Positions 33,268 to 39,542 of a stretch of 39,542 nt of DNA are shown piece after piece. The stretch's first letter is position 1; each line of letters starts with the position of its first letter. The position numbers were made by a program, and so were the translations under genes. A model generated the notes under the pieces. The model was not told the DNA's origin. It made no database searches and saw nothing but the letters and a program-made list of their open reading frames with translations. The stretch lies in assembly GCA_019637195.1 (NCBI GenBank), contig JAHBWA010000079.1:1-39542 (forward strand), in the 5' to 3' direction. This stretch comes from Labilithrix sp. (GTDB taxonomy: Bacteria > Myxococcota_A > Polyangia > Polyangiales > Polyangiaceae).

Positions 33268-34700
33268 GGCGCACCTCCGAGCGTGGCCAGCTCGGTCCGG
33301 CACAACGCGACGAGGCCGGCGCGGCTGAACCCACCGCCGAAGAGGACGAGCCGGCGCGGCTCCTCGCGCGCGAGGAGATCGAGCGCCTGCGCGAGCTCGT
33401 GGCGGGCCTCGTCGGTCCGACCCGCGCTCCGCTGGATGCGGCCGAGGTGGAGGTGCGAGAGCGCGAAGTCCGGCTCCAGGTAGAGCGCGGCCCTGTGATG
33501 AGCGATCGCCTTGGACCGGTCCCCGCGGTGCTCGGCGACCAGCGCGAGCACCACGTGCGCCTCGACGGAGCCCTCGCGCGCCGCGAGGAGGCGCGCGCAG
33601 TCCGACTCCGCGGCGTCGACGTCGCCGACTCCGAGGTGCGCGACCGCGCGGAGGACGTCACGCTCGTCATCTCCCTCGCCCGAAGGGATTCGCGCGATCG
33701 CGTCGAGCGCCTGCTCGAAGCGCTCGCGCGCCACGAGCTCCCGCACGGCGCCGAGATCCGCCGCGCCCGAGGGACGCGAGGACGGGCGCGCGGGCTCCGC
33801 GACACGCGGCGCCGAGCGCGGCTCCGGTCCCCGTTTCGGCGGCTTCGGCTCGCCGGCCTCCGCCGCGACCGCGACCGCGCCCGCGCCGCGGCGGTAGTAG
33901 AACGCGCCGTGCGAGCTCTCGAGCGAGAAGTCGGTCGAGAGCCCGCGGAGGGACTCGGCGTGCCCGAGGAAGAGCAACCCGCCCGGGACGAGCGCCGCGG
34001 CGAGCTGCGCGACGGCAGCGCGCGCCGCCTCCGGCGTGAAGTACATGAGGACGTTCCGGCAGAAGACGATCTCGAACGGCCCCGACGCCGCGAGCGGCGG
34101 CGCGGCGTCGGCCAGGTTCACTGGCTCGAACGTGACGCCCGCGCGCACCTCCGCGCGGACCTCGTGCTCCCGACCGCGCGTCGTGAAGTAGCGCTCGCGG
34201 AGCTCGGGCGACGTCTCGCGCAGCGCCCACGGCGAGTAGACGCCGGTCGCCGCCTTGGCGAGCGCGCGCCGGCTGAGATCCACCGCGCGGACGTGCCACC
34301 GCAGCCACGTCGCCGGCGCGCAGCGACGCTCCCACTCGCGCATGAAGATCGCGAGCGAGTAGGGCTCCTCGCCCGACGAGCAGCCGGCGGAGAGGATCCG
34401 GAGATCGTCGCCGCGCGATCGCGGCCGCGCCGGGAGCGCGACTTCGGAGAGCACGTCGAAGTGCGCGCGCGCGCGGAAGAAGCAGGTCTCGCCCACGGTC
34501 AGGAGCTGCCCCAACGCGTCGAGCTCGCCGGGGCTCGCGTCGAGCGCGTCGAGGTAGGCGCCCGCGTCCGAGCGCCGGCGTTCGGCGACGCGTCGCGCGA
34601 GGATCTCCGCGAGCTCGGCGTCGCGACTCTCGTCGAGCGAGAGCCCGAGCCGACGGGCGACGATCGCGCGGAGGCGCGCGACGCCGTCAGCGGGCGTCAT
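33264..34700 (-). CDS. cheR: CheR-type receptor methyltransferase with C-terminal TPR region (WspC-like)
   Basis: A 478-residue enzyme that methylates receptor glutamates using SAM. The N-terminal helical domain includes LTVGETCFFRARAHFDVL, the CheR signature. The methyltransferase core has the SAM-binding LSAGCSSGEEPYSLAIF, RAVDLSRRAL, and FCRNVLMYF. After a Pro/Ala/Arg-rich linker (about residues 275-310) comes a helical tail with TPR-like repeats (about 310-440). TPR fusion is typical of WspC and other CheR proteins in non-flagellar clusters and may help bind receptor arrays. ATG 34700 is chosen, overlapping the upstream CheW gene by 14 bases; GTG 34715 is an alternative adding five residues. 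Confidence 0.92.
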   Translation of the reverse strand: MTPADGVARLRAIVARRLGLSLDESRDAELAEILARRVAERRRSDAGAYLDALDASPGELDALGQLLTVGETCFFRARAHFDVLSEVALPARPRSRGDDLRILSAGCSSGEEPYSLAIFMREWERRCAPATWLRWHVRAVDLSRRALAKAATGVYSPWALRETSPELRERYFTTRGREHEVRAEVRAGVTFEPVNLADAAPPLAASGPFEIVFCRNVLMYFTPEAARAAVAQLAAALVPGGLLFLGHAESLRGLSTDFSLESSHGAFYYRRGAGAVAVAAEAGEPKPPKRGPEPRSAPRVAEPARPSSRPSGAADLGAVRELVARERFEQALDAIARIPSGEGDDERDVLRAVAHLGVGDVDAAESDCARLLAAREGSVEAHVVLALVAEHRGDRSKAIAHHRAALYLEPDFALSHLHLGRIQRSAGRTDEARHELAQALDLLAREEPRRLVLFGGGFSRAGLVALCRTELATLGGAP

Positions 34701-35163
34701 GCGTCTCCGCGCCACCGCTCGCCGGCGCCGTCAGCGCGAGGACGTCATCGGGGACGAGCGCCGCGCGCTCGAGGATCAAGAGGAGCTCGCCGTCGAGGAC
34801 GCCGAGCGCGCTCACCGCCCCGCGCGCCGCGTCGGTCAGCAGCGGCGGCATCGCCCCCGGCGCGACGGCTCCCGCGAGCCGGCGCACGCCGACGACGTCG
34901 GCGACGGCGAGCCCGACCACGCGCTCGCCCACCGCGACCGTGATCCACCGCTCGGACGGCGCTTCGCGAGCAGCTCCGAGCAGGGCGCCGACATCGACGA
35001 CGGGCGTGGGGCGACCGCGGATCACCGCCACCCCCGCCACGAACGCGGGCGCTCCTGCGACCGGCTCGCACGGGAGCGGCCGCATCGTCTCGATGACGTG
35101 CTCGGCGGCCAGCGCCGCCAGCGTCCCCGGCCGCGGCCGAAAGAGGAGCGACAGGCCGGTCAT
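34687..35163 (-). CDS. cheW: CheW-like coupling protein (first of two)
   Basis: A 158-residue single CheW domain. It shows the family pattern more clearly than its partner: PLPCEPVAGAPAFVAGVAVI then RGRPTPVVDVGALLG, with GLAVADVVGVRRL and a closing GVLDGELLLILE. It lies directly after the receptor gene, overlapping its stop as ATGA at 35160-35163, and occupies the WspB position. Two different CheW proteins flanking cheR is the Wsp order. Confidence 0.9.
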   Translation of the reverse strand: MTGLSLLFRPRPGTLAALAAEHVIETMRPLPCEPVAGAPAFVAGVAVIRGRPTPVVDVGALLGAAREAPSERWITVAVGERVVGLAVADVVGVRRLAGAVAPGAMPPLLTDAARGAVSALGVLDGELLLILERAALVPDDVLALTAPASGGAETHDAR

Positions 35164-36623
35164 GCCGCGTCGGCGTCCACGAGGCGGAGCAGGCTCCGCG
35201 ACAGCTCCGTGAGCTCGCTCGCCGCCTGGAGGGTCTGCTTGGCGCTCGCGTCGGCCTCGCGGGTCGCCTGCGCGACGTTTCCGATCGCGGAGCTCACCTG
35301 CTCCACCGCGGTCGCCTGCTGCTTCGTGCTGAGCTCGATCTCGCGCGCGGCCTCGGTGGTGGAGCTCACCAGCGTCGCGATCCGCTCGAACGAGGTCGTG
35401 ACGTCCGCGAAGCGCGCCGTCCCGGCGTCGACCGTCTTCACGCCGCTCTCGGTGGCCATCACGGTCGTGTTCACGGCGGCGCGCATCGCGTCGACGATGG
35501 CGCGGATCTCCTTGGTCGACCCGCCGACGCGGTCGGCGAGCTTGCGGATCTCGTCGGCGACGACGGCGAACCGGCGGCCGCTCTCTCCCGCGCCTGCAGC
35601 CTCGATGGTGGCGTTGATCGCGAGGATGTTCGTCTGCTCGGAGAGCTCGTTGACCAGGTCGAGGATCCCTCCGGCCTGCTGGGACTTCTTTCCGAGCTCG
35701 AGCATGTGCCCGACGACCACGTCCATCTGCCGCTTGATGGCCTCGATGGTGTCGCGGGCGCCCTCGACGATGTCGGAGCCTGACCTCGCCCCGCTCACGG
35801 TCTCCTCGGCGACGCGGGTGACCCGCTGCGCGCTGTCGGTGATCTGCCGCGACGTCGCGAGCAGCTCGCGGATCGTCGTCGCGACCTCGGTCGTGGCGGA
35901 GAGCTGCTCGCGGGAGCCCGACGCCTGCTGCGTGGCGGCGGCCTGCAGCTCGGCGGAGGAGCTGCGGATCCGCGTGACCGCCGAGCCGAGCTGCGCGCTG
36001 AGCGACCGTGTGAGCATGACGCCGGCGACCGTCACGAGGACGAACGAGAGGAGCGCTCCCACGCCGACGGCCAGCTTCGCGCCGCGTCCTCCGGCCTCCG
36101 CCGCGGTCGTGCGCTGGTCGAGGAGCCCGCGCTCCTCCCGCTCCATCTCCGCGGAGATGCGGCGTATGTCGTCCATGTACTGCTTGCCTACCCCCGACTG
36201 AACGGATCTCAGCCCCGCCTCCATGCCGCTCCGCTGCCGTTCTTCCATCGCCTGCTTCAGCTGGTCGAGCTTTCCGCGGAGGGCCACTTCGAACTCCTCG
36301 AGCCGGCGCAGCTGGCGCGGGTTGTCTGCCGTCAGGCGCCGGAGCTCCGCGAGCTCCGCGCGGATCCCGCGGGTCGCGGCCTCGTACGGCTCGGCGAAGG
36401 TCGGGTCGCCCGTGATGATGAAGCCGCGCTGGCCGGTCTCCGCGTCCTTCACGAGCGAGAGCGTCGACGCGATCTTCTCGAGCACGCTGTGGGTGTGCGT
36501 GACGCGCGCGTTGTTGTCGATGAGCCCGTCGATGCTCCGGTACGCGACGACGGCGACGAGCACGAGCATCAGCACCGACAGCCCGAACCCAACTCCCAGC
36601 TTCCTACCGAACGTCCACGACAT
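35160..36623 (-). CDS. Methyl-accepting chemotaxis protein with CHASE3 sensor and no visible HAMP domain
   Basis: A 487-residue transmembrane receptor. Helix TM1 is at about 9-28 and TM2 at about 183-205. Between them lies a helical CHASE3 domain, recognised from LVKDAETGQRGFIITGDP (57-74) and the following LRRLTADNPRQLRRLEE. The cytoplasmic signalling domain follows TM2 with no recognisable HAMP. Its hairpin tip reads LAINATIEAAGAGESG and RRFAVVADEIRKLADR, a divergent form of the receptor consensus. The C-terminus (LLRLVDADAA) has no pentapeptide tether for CheR or CheB. ATG 36623 is preceded by GGGG at a suitable distance. It is the first gene of the chemosensory operon, in the WspA position, and divergent from a lipoprotein gene. 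Confidence 0.93.
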   Translation of the reverse strand: MSWTFGRKLGVGFGLSVLMLVLVAVVAYRSIDGLIDNNARVTHTHSVLEKIASTLSLVKDAETGQRGFIITGDPTFAEPYEAATRGIRAELAELRRLTADNPRQLRRLEEFEVALRGKLDQLKQAMEERQRSGMEAGLRSVQSGVGKQYMDDIRRISAEMEREERGLLDQRTTAAEAGGRGAKLAVGVGALLSFVLVTVAGVMLTRSLSAQLGSAVTRIRSSSAELQAAATQQASGSREQLSATTEVATTIRELLATSRQITDSAQRVTRVAEETVSGARSGSDIVEGARDTIEAIKRQMDVVVGHMLELGKKSQQAGGILDLVNELSEQTNILAINATIEAAGAGESGRRFAVVADEIRKLADRVGGSTKEIRAIVDAMRAAVNTTVMATESGVKTVDAGTARFADVTTSFERIATLVSSTTEAAREIELSTKQQATAVEQVSSAIGNVAQATREADASAKQTLQAASELTELSRSLLRLVDADAA

Positions 36624-36789
36624 CGTTGAACCCCATCTGACCCGGCCGAGACGACGCCGGGCTACTTGACCGGGATAGTCGCCTTTATCGCGAGATTCGT
36701 CGAGATCCTGTGGCAGGTTCCACGGCGGCCGCGGACAGGGCACAGTGTGCGGAGCCTGGCTCCTCCCCCTGGCGCCGGCGTCCTCGGTC
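36624..36789. other. Divergent promoter region between the chemosensory operon and the SUMF1-domain lipoprotein gene
   Basis: These 166 bases separate two divergent starts and should hold both promoters. TTGACC at 36666-36671 resembles a -35 on the plus strand, but no -10 lies at the right distance. TTTATC at 36684-36689 is the most AT-rich patch. I see no clear operator symmetry. Confidence 0.3.
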
Positions 36790-37782
36790 GTGCGCATCGT
36801 TCGGTCCTCCTTCTCCCGCGTCTCCGCGCTCGCGCTCGCCGGGGCGCTGCTCTCCGCGTGCCCCTCGACGGCGCCACCGCCGCCGCCCGCGCCCAGCGCC
36901 GCTTCTCCGAGCGCTCCAGCCGAGCACGACGCCGCCCCCGACACTGCGACATCGACGCCCATGGGCGACGCCGGCGCGCTCGCCCAGGAGGACCTCGACG
37001 CAGCGCGTCCAGACGGAGCGGCGGTCCCCGAGGACATGCTCCTCGTCGCCGGCGGGACGTTCACGATGGGCGCCGACAGCGGCGGTGAGGGCGACGAGCG
37101 ACCGGCGCACGCCGTCACGATGGCGCCGTTCTGGCTCGACAAGACGGAGGTGACGCAAGCGGCCTACGAGGCGTGCGTCGCCGCGAAGGCGTGTACGCCC
37201 GCGGATCCGGCGATCCTCGACACGTTCGGCGGGCTCTTCCGTGGGCCCGCCAAGCCGGTCGTCGGTGTGTCCTGGTTCTCGAGCCGCGACTACTGCGCCT
37301 GGCGAGGCAAGCGCCTCCCGCGCGAGGCCGAGTTCGAGCGCGCGGTCCGCGGCGACGACGGGCGGCGTTACCCCTGGGGCGACGATCCTCCGACGCACGA
37401 GCTCACCGTCTTCTCGACGAGCGCGCCGGACGACGTCGGCTCGCGCCCGCGCGGCCGCGGTCCGTACGGACACGACGACCTCGCCGGCAACGTGTGGGAG
37501 TGGATCGAGGACGACTACGATCCGCTGGCCTACACACGCAGCTCCGCCGGCGAAGGCCGCCCTGGGACGTGCGAGGAGATCGTCGCCGCGCAGAACAAGC
37601 TCCGCGCCGAGGGCAAGCAGGGCTTCACCGGGACGAACCCGATCCCGACCGAGTGCGAGAAGTCGATCCGCGGCGGCGCGTACAACTACCCGGGGCCCGG
37701 GCTCCGGAGCACGAACCGCATCCACCACCCCGCGCGCTTCAAGCTCCGAATGACCGGCTTCCGCTGCGCGAAGGACGCCTGA
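36790..37782 (+). CDS. SUMF1/FGE-sulfatase-domain lipoprotein lacking the catalytic cysteines
   Basis: A 330-residue secreted lipoprotein. The signal peptide RIVRSSFSRVSALALAGALL leads to lipobox LLSAC, followed by a Pro/Ala/Ser-rich spacer. The formylglycine-generating-enzyme fold is shown by MLLVAGGTFTMGADSG, WLDKTEVTQAAYEACV, GVSWFSSRDYCAWRGKRLP, EAEFERAVRGDDGRRYPWGD, DLAGNVWEWIEDDYD and the terminal MTGFRCAKDA. In true FGEs the RGGS motif is followed by two active-site cysteines. Here the equivalent RGGAYNYPGPGLRS has none, so sulfatase-activating oxidation is unlikely and a binding or structural role is more probable. GTG 36790 is preferred because the signal peptide then begins normally; GTG 36745 would add 15 residues. 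Confidence 0.88.
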   Translation: MRIVRSSFSRVSALALAGALLSACPSTAPPPPPAPSAASPSAPAEHDAAPDTATSTPMGDAGALAQEDLDAARPDGAAVPEDMLLVAGGTFTMGADSGGEGDERPAHAVTMAPFWLDKTEVTQAAYEACVAAKACTPADPAILDTFGGLFRGPAKPVVGVSWFSSRDYCAWRGKRLPREAEFERAVRGDDGRRYPWGDDPPTHELTVFSTSAPDDVGSRPRGRGPYGHDDLAGNVWEWIEDDYDPLAYTRSSAGEGRPGTCEEIVAAQNKLRAEGKQGFTGTNPIPTECEKSIRGGAYNYPGPGLRSTNRIHHPARFKLRMTGFRCAKDA

Positions 37783-37807
37783 CGTCCGCGAGCTCGCCCG
37801 CGCCGGC

Positions 37808-38275
37808 TCAGCCTCGGACGCGCCAGTTGCCGACGAACGCGCGGCCGAGCTCGTCGCAGGTCGGGTCGGTCACGAGGAGCTCCGGGCGCCCGTTGCGGTT
37901 CACGACGATGGTGTTCTGGCGGAACACCCGACCGAACGAGACCGCCTCGTCGCGCTCCATCCCGTGGACGAGCCACGACGGCTCCCGCCAGGTGCCCTCG
38001 GGGTCTTCCTCGTAGCCGACGCACTGCTCGACGCGGTAGCAGCCGAGCACCAGCATGTCGCGCAGGACGGAGTGGCGCGCGTCGTTCACTTTCCGCGGCA
38101 GGAGCATCGACCGCGGGTTGAAGGCGGTCAGGATCGTGAACGGCTTCGTGAGCAGCTCGGGGAGCGCGGCGACGTCCTGCACGACGTCACCGTCGAGCGA
38201 GACCCGGAGCGGGCCGTTCGACGACGGCAGGTCGTAGACGGTGGCGAGGTACTGACGGAGGAGGTTGTGATCCAT
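37808..38275 (-). CDS. DUF3293-domain protein
   Basis: A 155-residue protein of unknown function. TAFNPRS near residue 52 and the later WREPSWLVHGMERDEAVSFGRVFRQ (read as two adjacent parts) followed by NTIVV are the marks of DUF3293, a small cytoplasmic domain found in many proteobacteria. ATG 38275 is chosen; an in-frame extension upstream is Arg/Ser-rich and non-coding in appearance. It lies 52 bases past the response-regulator gene on the same strand and may be co-transcribed, and it converges on the lipoprotein gene with a 25-base gap. Confidence 0.8.
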   Translation of the reverse strand: MDHNLLRQYLATVYDLPSSNGPLRVSLDGDVVQDVAALPELLTKPFTILTAFNPRSMLLPRKVNDARHSVLRDMLVLGCYRVEQCVGYEEDPEGTWREPSWLVHGMERDEAVSFGRVFRQNTIVVNRNGRPELLVTDPTCDELGRAFVGNWRVRG

Positions 38276-38327
38276 GCGGCGCGTGATGGATACCACGCGC
38301 GGCGCGCGGCCGAGCGCGGAACAGCCG

Positions 38328-39083
38328 TCAGGGCTTGTTCGGGTCGACCAGATCGAAGCGGTAGCCCACGCCGCGCACCGTCTGGATGAAGACGGGCTCC
38401 TGCGGATCGACTTCGAGCTTCGCCCGGAGCTGCTGGATGAAGTTGTCGACGGTCCGCGGCGTGCCGTGGTGCTTGGGCCCCCACACGCGGCGGAAGATGT
38501 CCTCACGCGAGAGGGCGCGACCGCGCTCACCGACCAGGCACATGAGGACGTCGAACTCCGTCGCCGTGACCTCGACGACCGTACCGCCGCGGCGGATGGT
38601 CCGCGCGGCGACGTCGACCTCTACGTCGCCGAAGCCGATGCGCGCGCGCGGCGGTCCGCCCTGCCCCGTCGACGCCGTCGCGCCGCGGCGGAGCGCGACG
38701 CGCACGCGCGCGAGCAGCTCCGCGAGGCTGAACGGCTTCGCGACGTAGTCCTCCGCGCCGAGCTCGAGGCCCGCGACCTTGTCCATCTCGGCCGACTTGG
38801 CCGACAGGATGATGATCGGCATCGTGCGTCCCTCGGCGCGCAGGTCGTGCAGCACCTCGAGGCCGTTGCGCTTCGGGAGCATGACGTCGAGCACGATGAG
38901 GTCGGGCTCGAGCGTCCGCGCGAGCTCGAGCCCACGCTCGCCGTCCTCGGCGACGTGCACCTCGTACCCCTCGCTCTCCAGGTTGATCCGGAGGCCGATG
39001 GCGATGCTCGGATCGTCCTCGACCACGAGCAAGCGACGGCCGTGGAGGTTCACCGTCCGGGGTTGTCGCGAGCTGGGCGTCAA
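38328..39083 (-). CDS. OmpR/PhoB-family response regulator
   Basis: A 251-residue transcriptional regulator. The receiver domain has VVEDD (acidic pair about 23-24), phospho-acceptor Asp66 in IVLDVMLPKRNG, the switch residues ILSAKS and Lys in VAKPFS. The winged-helix effector domain contains TATEFDVLMCL, LSREDIFRRVWG, RTVDNFIQQLRAKLE and the C-terminal wing TVRGVGYRF. A TTG at 39083 is taken as start because AAGGTG lies five bases before it; GTG 39053 is an alternative that lacks a ribosome-binding site. It follows the sensor kinase gene by 84 bases, and the two form a pair. Target genes are unknown. Confidence 0.93.
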   Translation of the reverse strand: MTPSSRQPRTVNLHGRRLLVVEDDPSIAIGLRINLESEGYEVHVAEDGERGLELARTLEPDLIVLDVMLPKRNGLEVLHDLRAEGRTMPIIILSAKSAEMDKVAGLELGAEDYVAKPFSLAELLARVRVALRRGATASTGQGGPPRARIGFGDVEVDVAARTIRRGGTVVEVTATEFDVLMCLVGERGRALSREDIFRRVWGPKHHGTPRTVDNFIQQLRAKLEVDPQEPVFIQTVRGVGYRFDLVDPNKP

Positions 39084-39107
39084 GACGTCACCTTCGACTG
39101 GACCCTT

Positions 39108-39126
39108 CGGCTTTAGCGCGAAGCCG
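39108..39126. repeat. Short inverted repeat between kinase and response-regulator genes
   Basis: CGGCTT and AAGCCG (six-base arms, seven-base loop) lie between the kinase stop and the regulator start. It may form an RNA hairpin affecting the relative expression of the two genes, or be incidental. Confidence 0.25.
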
Positions 39127-39167
39127 CCTCGCGCCGCCAGGACTTCTTCCGGGCGAGCCCGGCGCGG

Positions 39168-39542
39168 CTAGTCCGCGTCGTCGTCGCGCGCGAGCACGGG
39201 CAGGACGATCGCGAACGTCGAGCCCGCTCCCTCGGCGCTCTCGACCGTGACGCGAGCCCGATGGGCGCGGGCGACGTGGTTGACGATCGCGAGGCCGAGC
39301 CCCGAGCCCTCCTTCGATCGCGAGAGTCGATCGTCGACGCGGTAGAACTTCTCGAAGATCCTCCGGTGCTCGGGCCTGGGGATCCCGATCCCGTTGTCGG
39401 TGACGGCGATCGTCACGACGCCGCCTCCCGCGGCGACGCGGAGCCGGACGCGCGGCGGCGACCCGCCGTACTTCTGCGCGTTCGAGAGCAGGTTGACGAT
39501 GGCGCCGACGAGCGCGGCGCGATCGACCATCACCTCCGGCAG
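39168..39542 (-). CDS. Sensor histidine kinase, C-terminal ATPase domain only (5' part outside window)
   Basis: About 124 residues of a histidine kinase are visible; the sensor and phospho-accepting HisKA parts lie beyond the right edge. The HATPase_c motifs are all present: N box LLSNAQKYGG, G1 box DNGIGIP, F box IFEKFYRVDD and G2 box GSGLGLAIVNHVA. This arrangement is that of PhoR/EnvZ-type kinases, matching the adjacent OmpR-family regulator, its likely partner. The tail ends in Asp-rich DDDAD. Confidence 0.92.
   Translation of the reverse strand: MPEVMVDRAALVGAIVNLLSNAQKYGGSPPRVRLRVAAGGGVVTIAVTDNGIGIPRPEHRRIFEKFYRVDDRLSRSKEGSGLGLAIVNHVARAHRARVTVESAEGAGSTFAIVLPVLARDDDAD

Noticed and set aside
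36666..36689. Sigma-70 promoter from TTGACC and TTTATC
   Set aside because: The spacing is only 12 bases, too short for a functional -35/-10 pair.
36790..37782. Formylglycine-generating enzyme for sulfatases
   Set aside because: The two active-site cysteines after the RGG motif are absent and no sulfatase gene is nearby.

Overview
The window is very GC-rich, densely packed bacterial chromosome (third positions almost all G or C, frequent GTG and TTG starts, intergenic gaps usually under 150 bases). The gene content fits a myxobacterium-like member of the Myxococcota. It includes an animal-like ACAD10/ACAD11 enzyme set, a Wsp-like chemosensory cluster, a GldA/F/G-type ABC cluster, SUMF1-domain and other lipoproteins, and a tryptophan dioxygenase of eukaryote-like length. 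This placement is inferred from gene content; no rRNA or tRNA gene was seen. I count 31 protein genes, of which the first and last are cut by the window edges.

Layout. (1) 1-6263, minus strand: partial phosphosugar mutase, M32 carboxypeptidase, membrane fatty-acid desaturase, tryptophan 2,3-dioxygenase and an ABC-F ATPase. (2) 6592-14375: a fatty-acid or hydroxy-acid catabolic locus. A TetR-family repressor and a crotonase-family gene read leftward. A PF04199 hydrolase, acyl-CoA synthetase, acyl-CoA dehydrogenase, APH-type kinase, hotdog thioesterase and HAD phosphatase read rightward. The divergent promoter region carries two TACGAA/TTCGTA inverted repeats. (3) 14637-17344: two DppB/DppC-type permeases without nearby ATPase or binding-protein genes; the first has a large insertion. 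(4) 17394-18845: a thioredoxin-rhodanese fusion and a Fur-family regulator. (5) 18939-27466, minus strand: an ABC ATPase, ABC-2 permease, GldG-like protein, DUF4340 protein and lipoprotein, then a Dam-type methylase and 5-formyl-THF cyclo-ligase. (6) 27581-36623, minus strand: a seven-gene chemosensory operon, MCP - CheW - CheR(TPR) - CheW - CheA-REC - CheB - three-REC hybrid histidine kinase. (7) 36790-39542: a SUMF1-domain lipoprotein, a DUF3293 protein and a two-component pair whose kinase runs off the right edge.

The most interesting system is region 2. The dehydrogenase and kinase closely resemble the two halves of animal ACAD11, and the HAD protein resembles the N-terminal domain of animal ACAD10. 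All three ACAD10 domains therefore occur here as separate genes in one tightly overlapping operon. With a CoA ligase and a crotonase-family protein this suggests a route for 4-hydroxy acids through 4-phosphoacyl-CoA, analogous to the levulinate (lva) pathway. The second is region 6, which has the gene order of the Pseudomonas Wsp system but ends in a soluble hybrid histidine kinase where WspR, a diguanylate cyclase, would be expected.

Thirteen gene junctions are four-base ATGA or GTGA overlaps and one is TGATG, so translational coupling is the rule in these operons.
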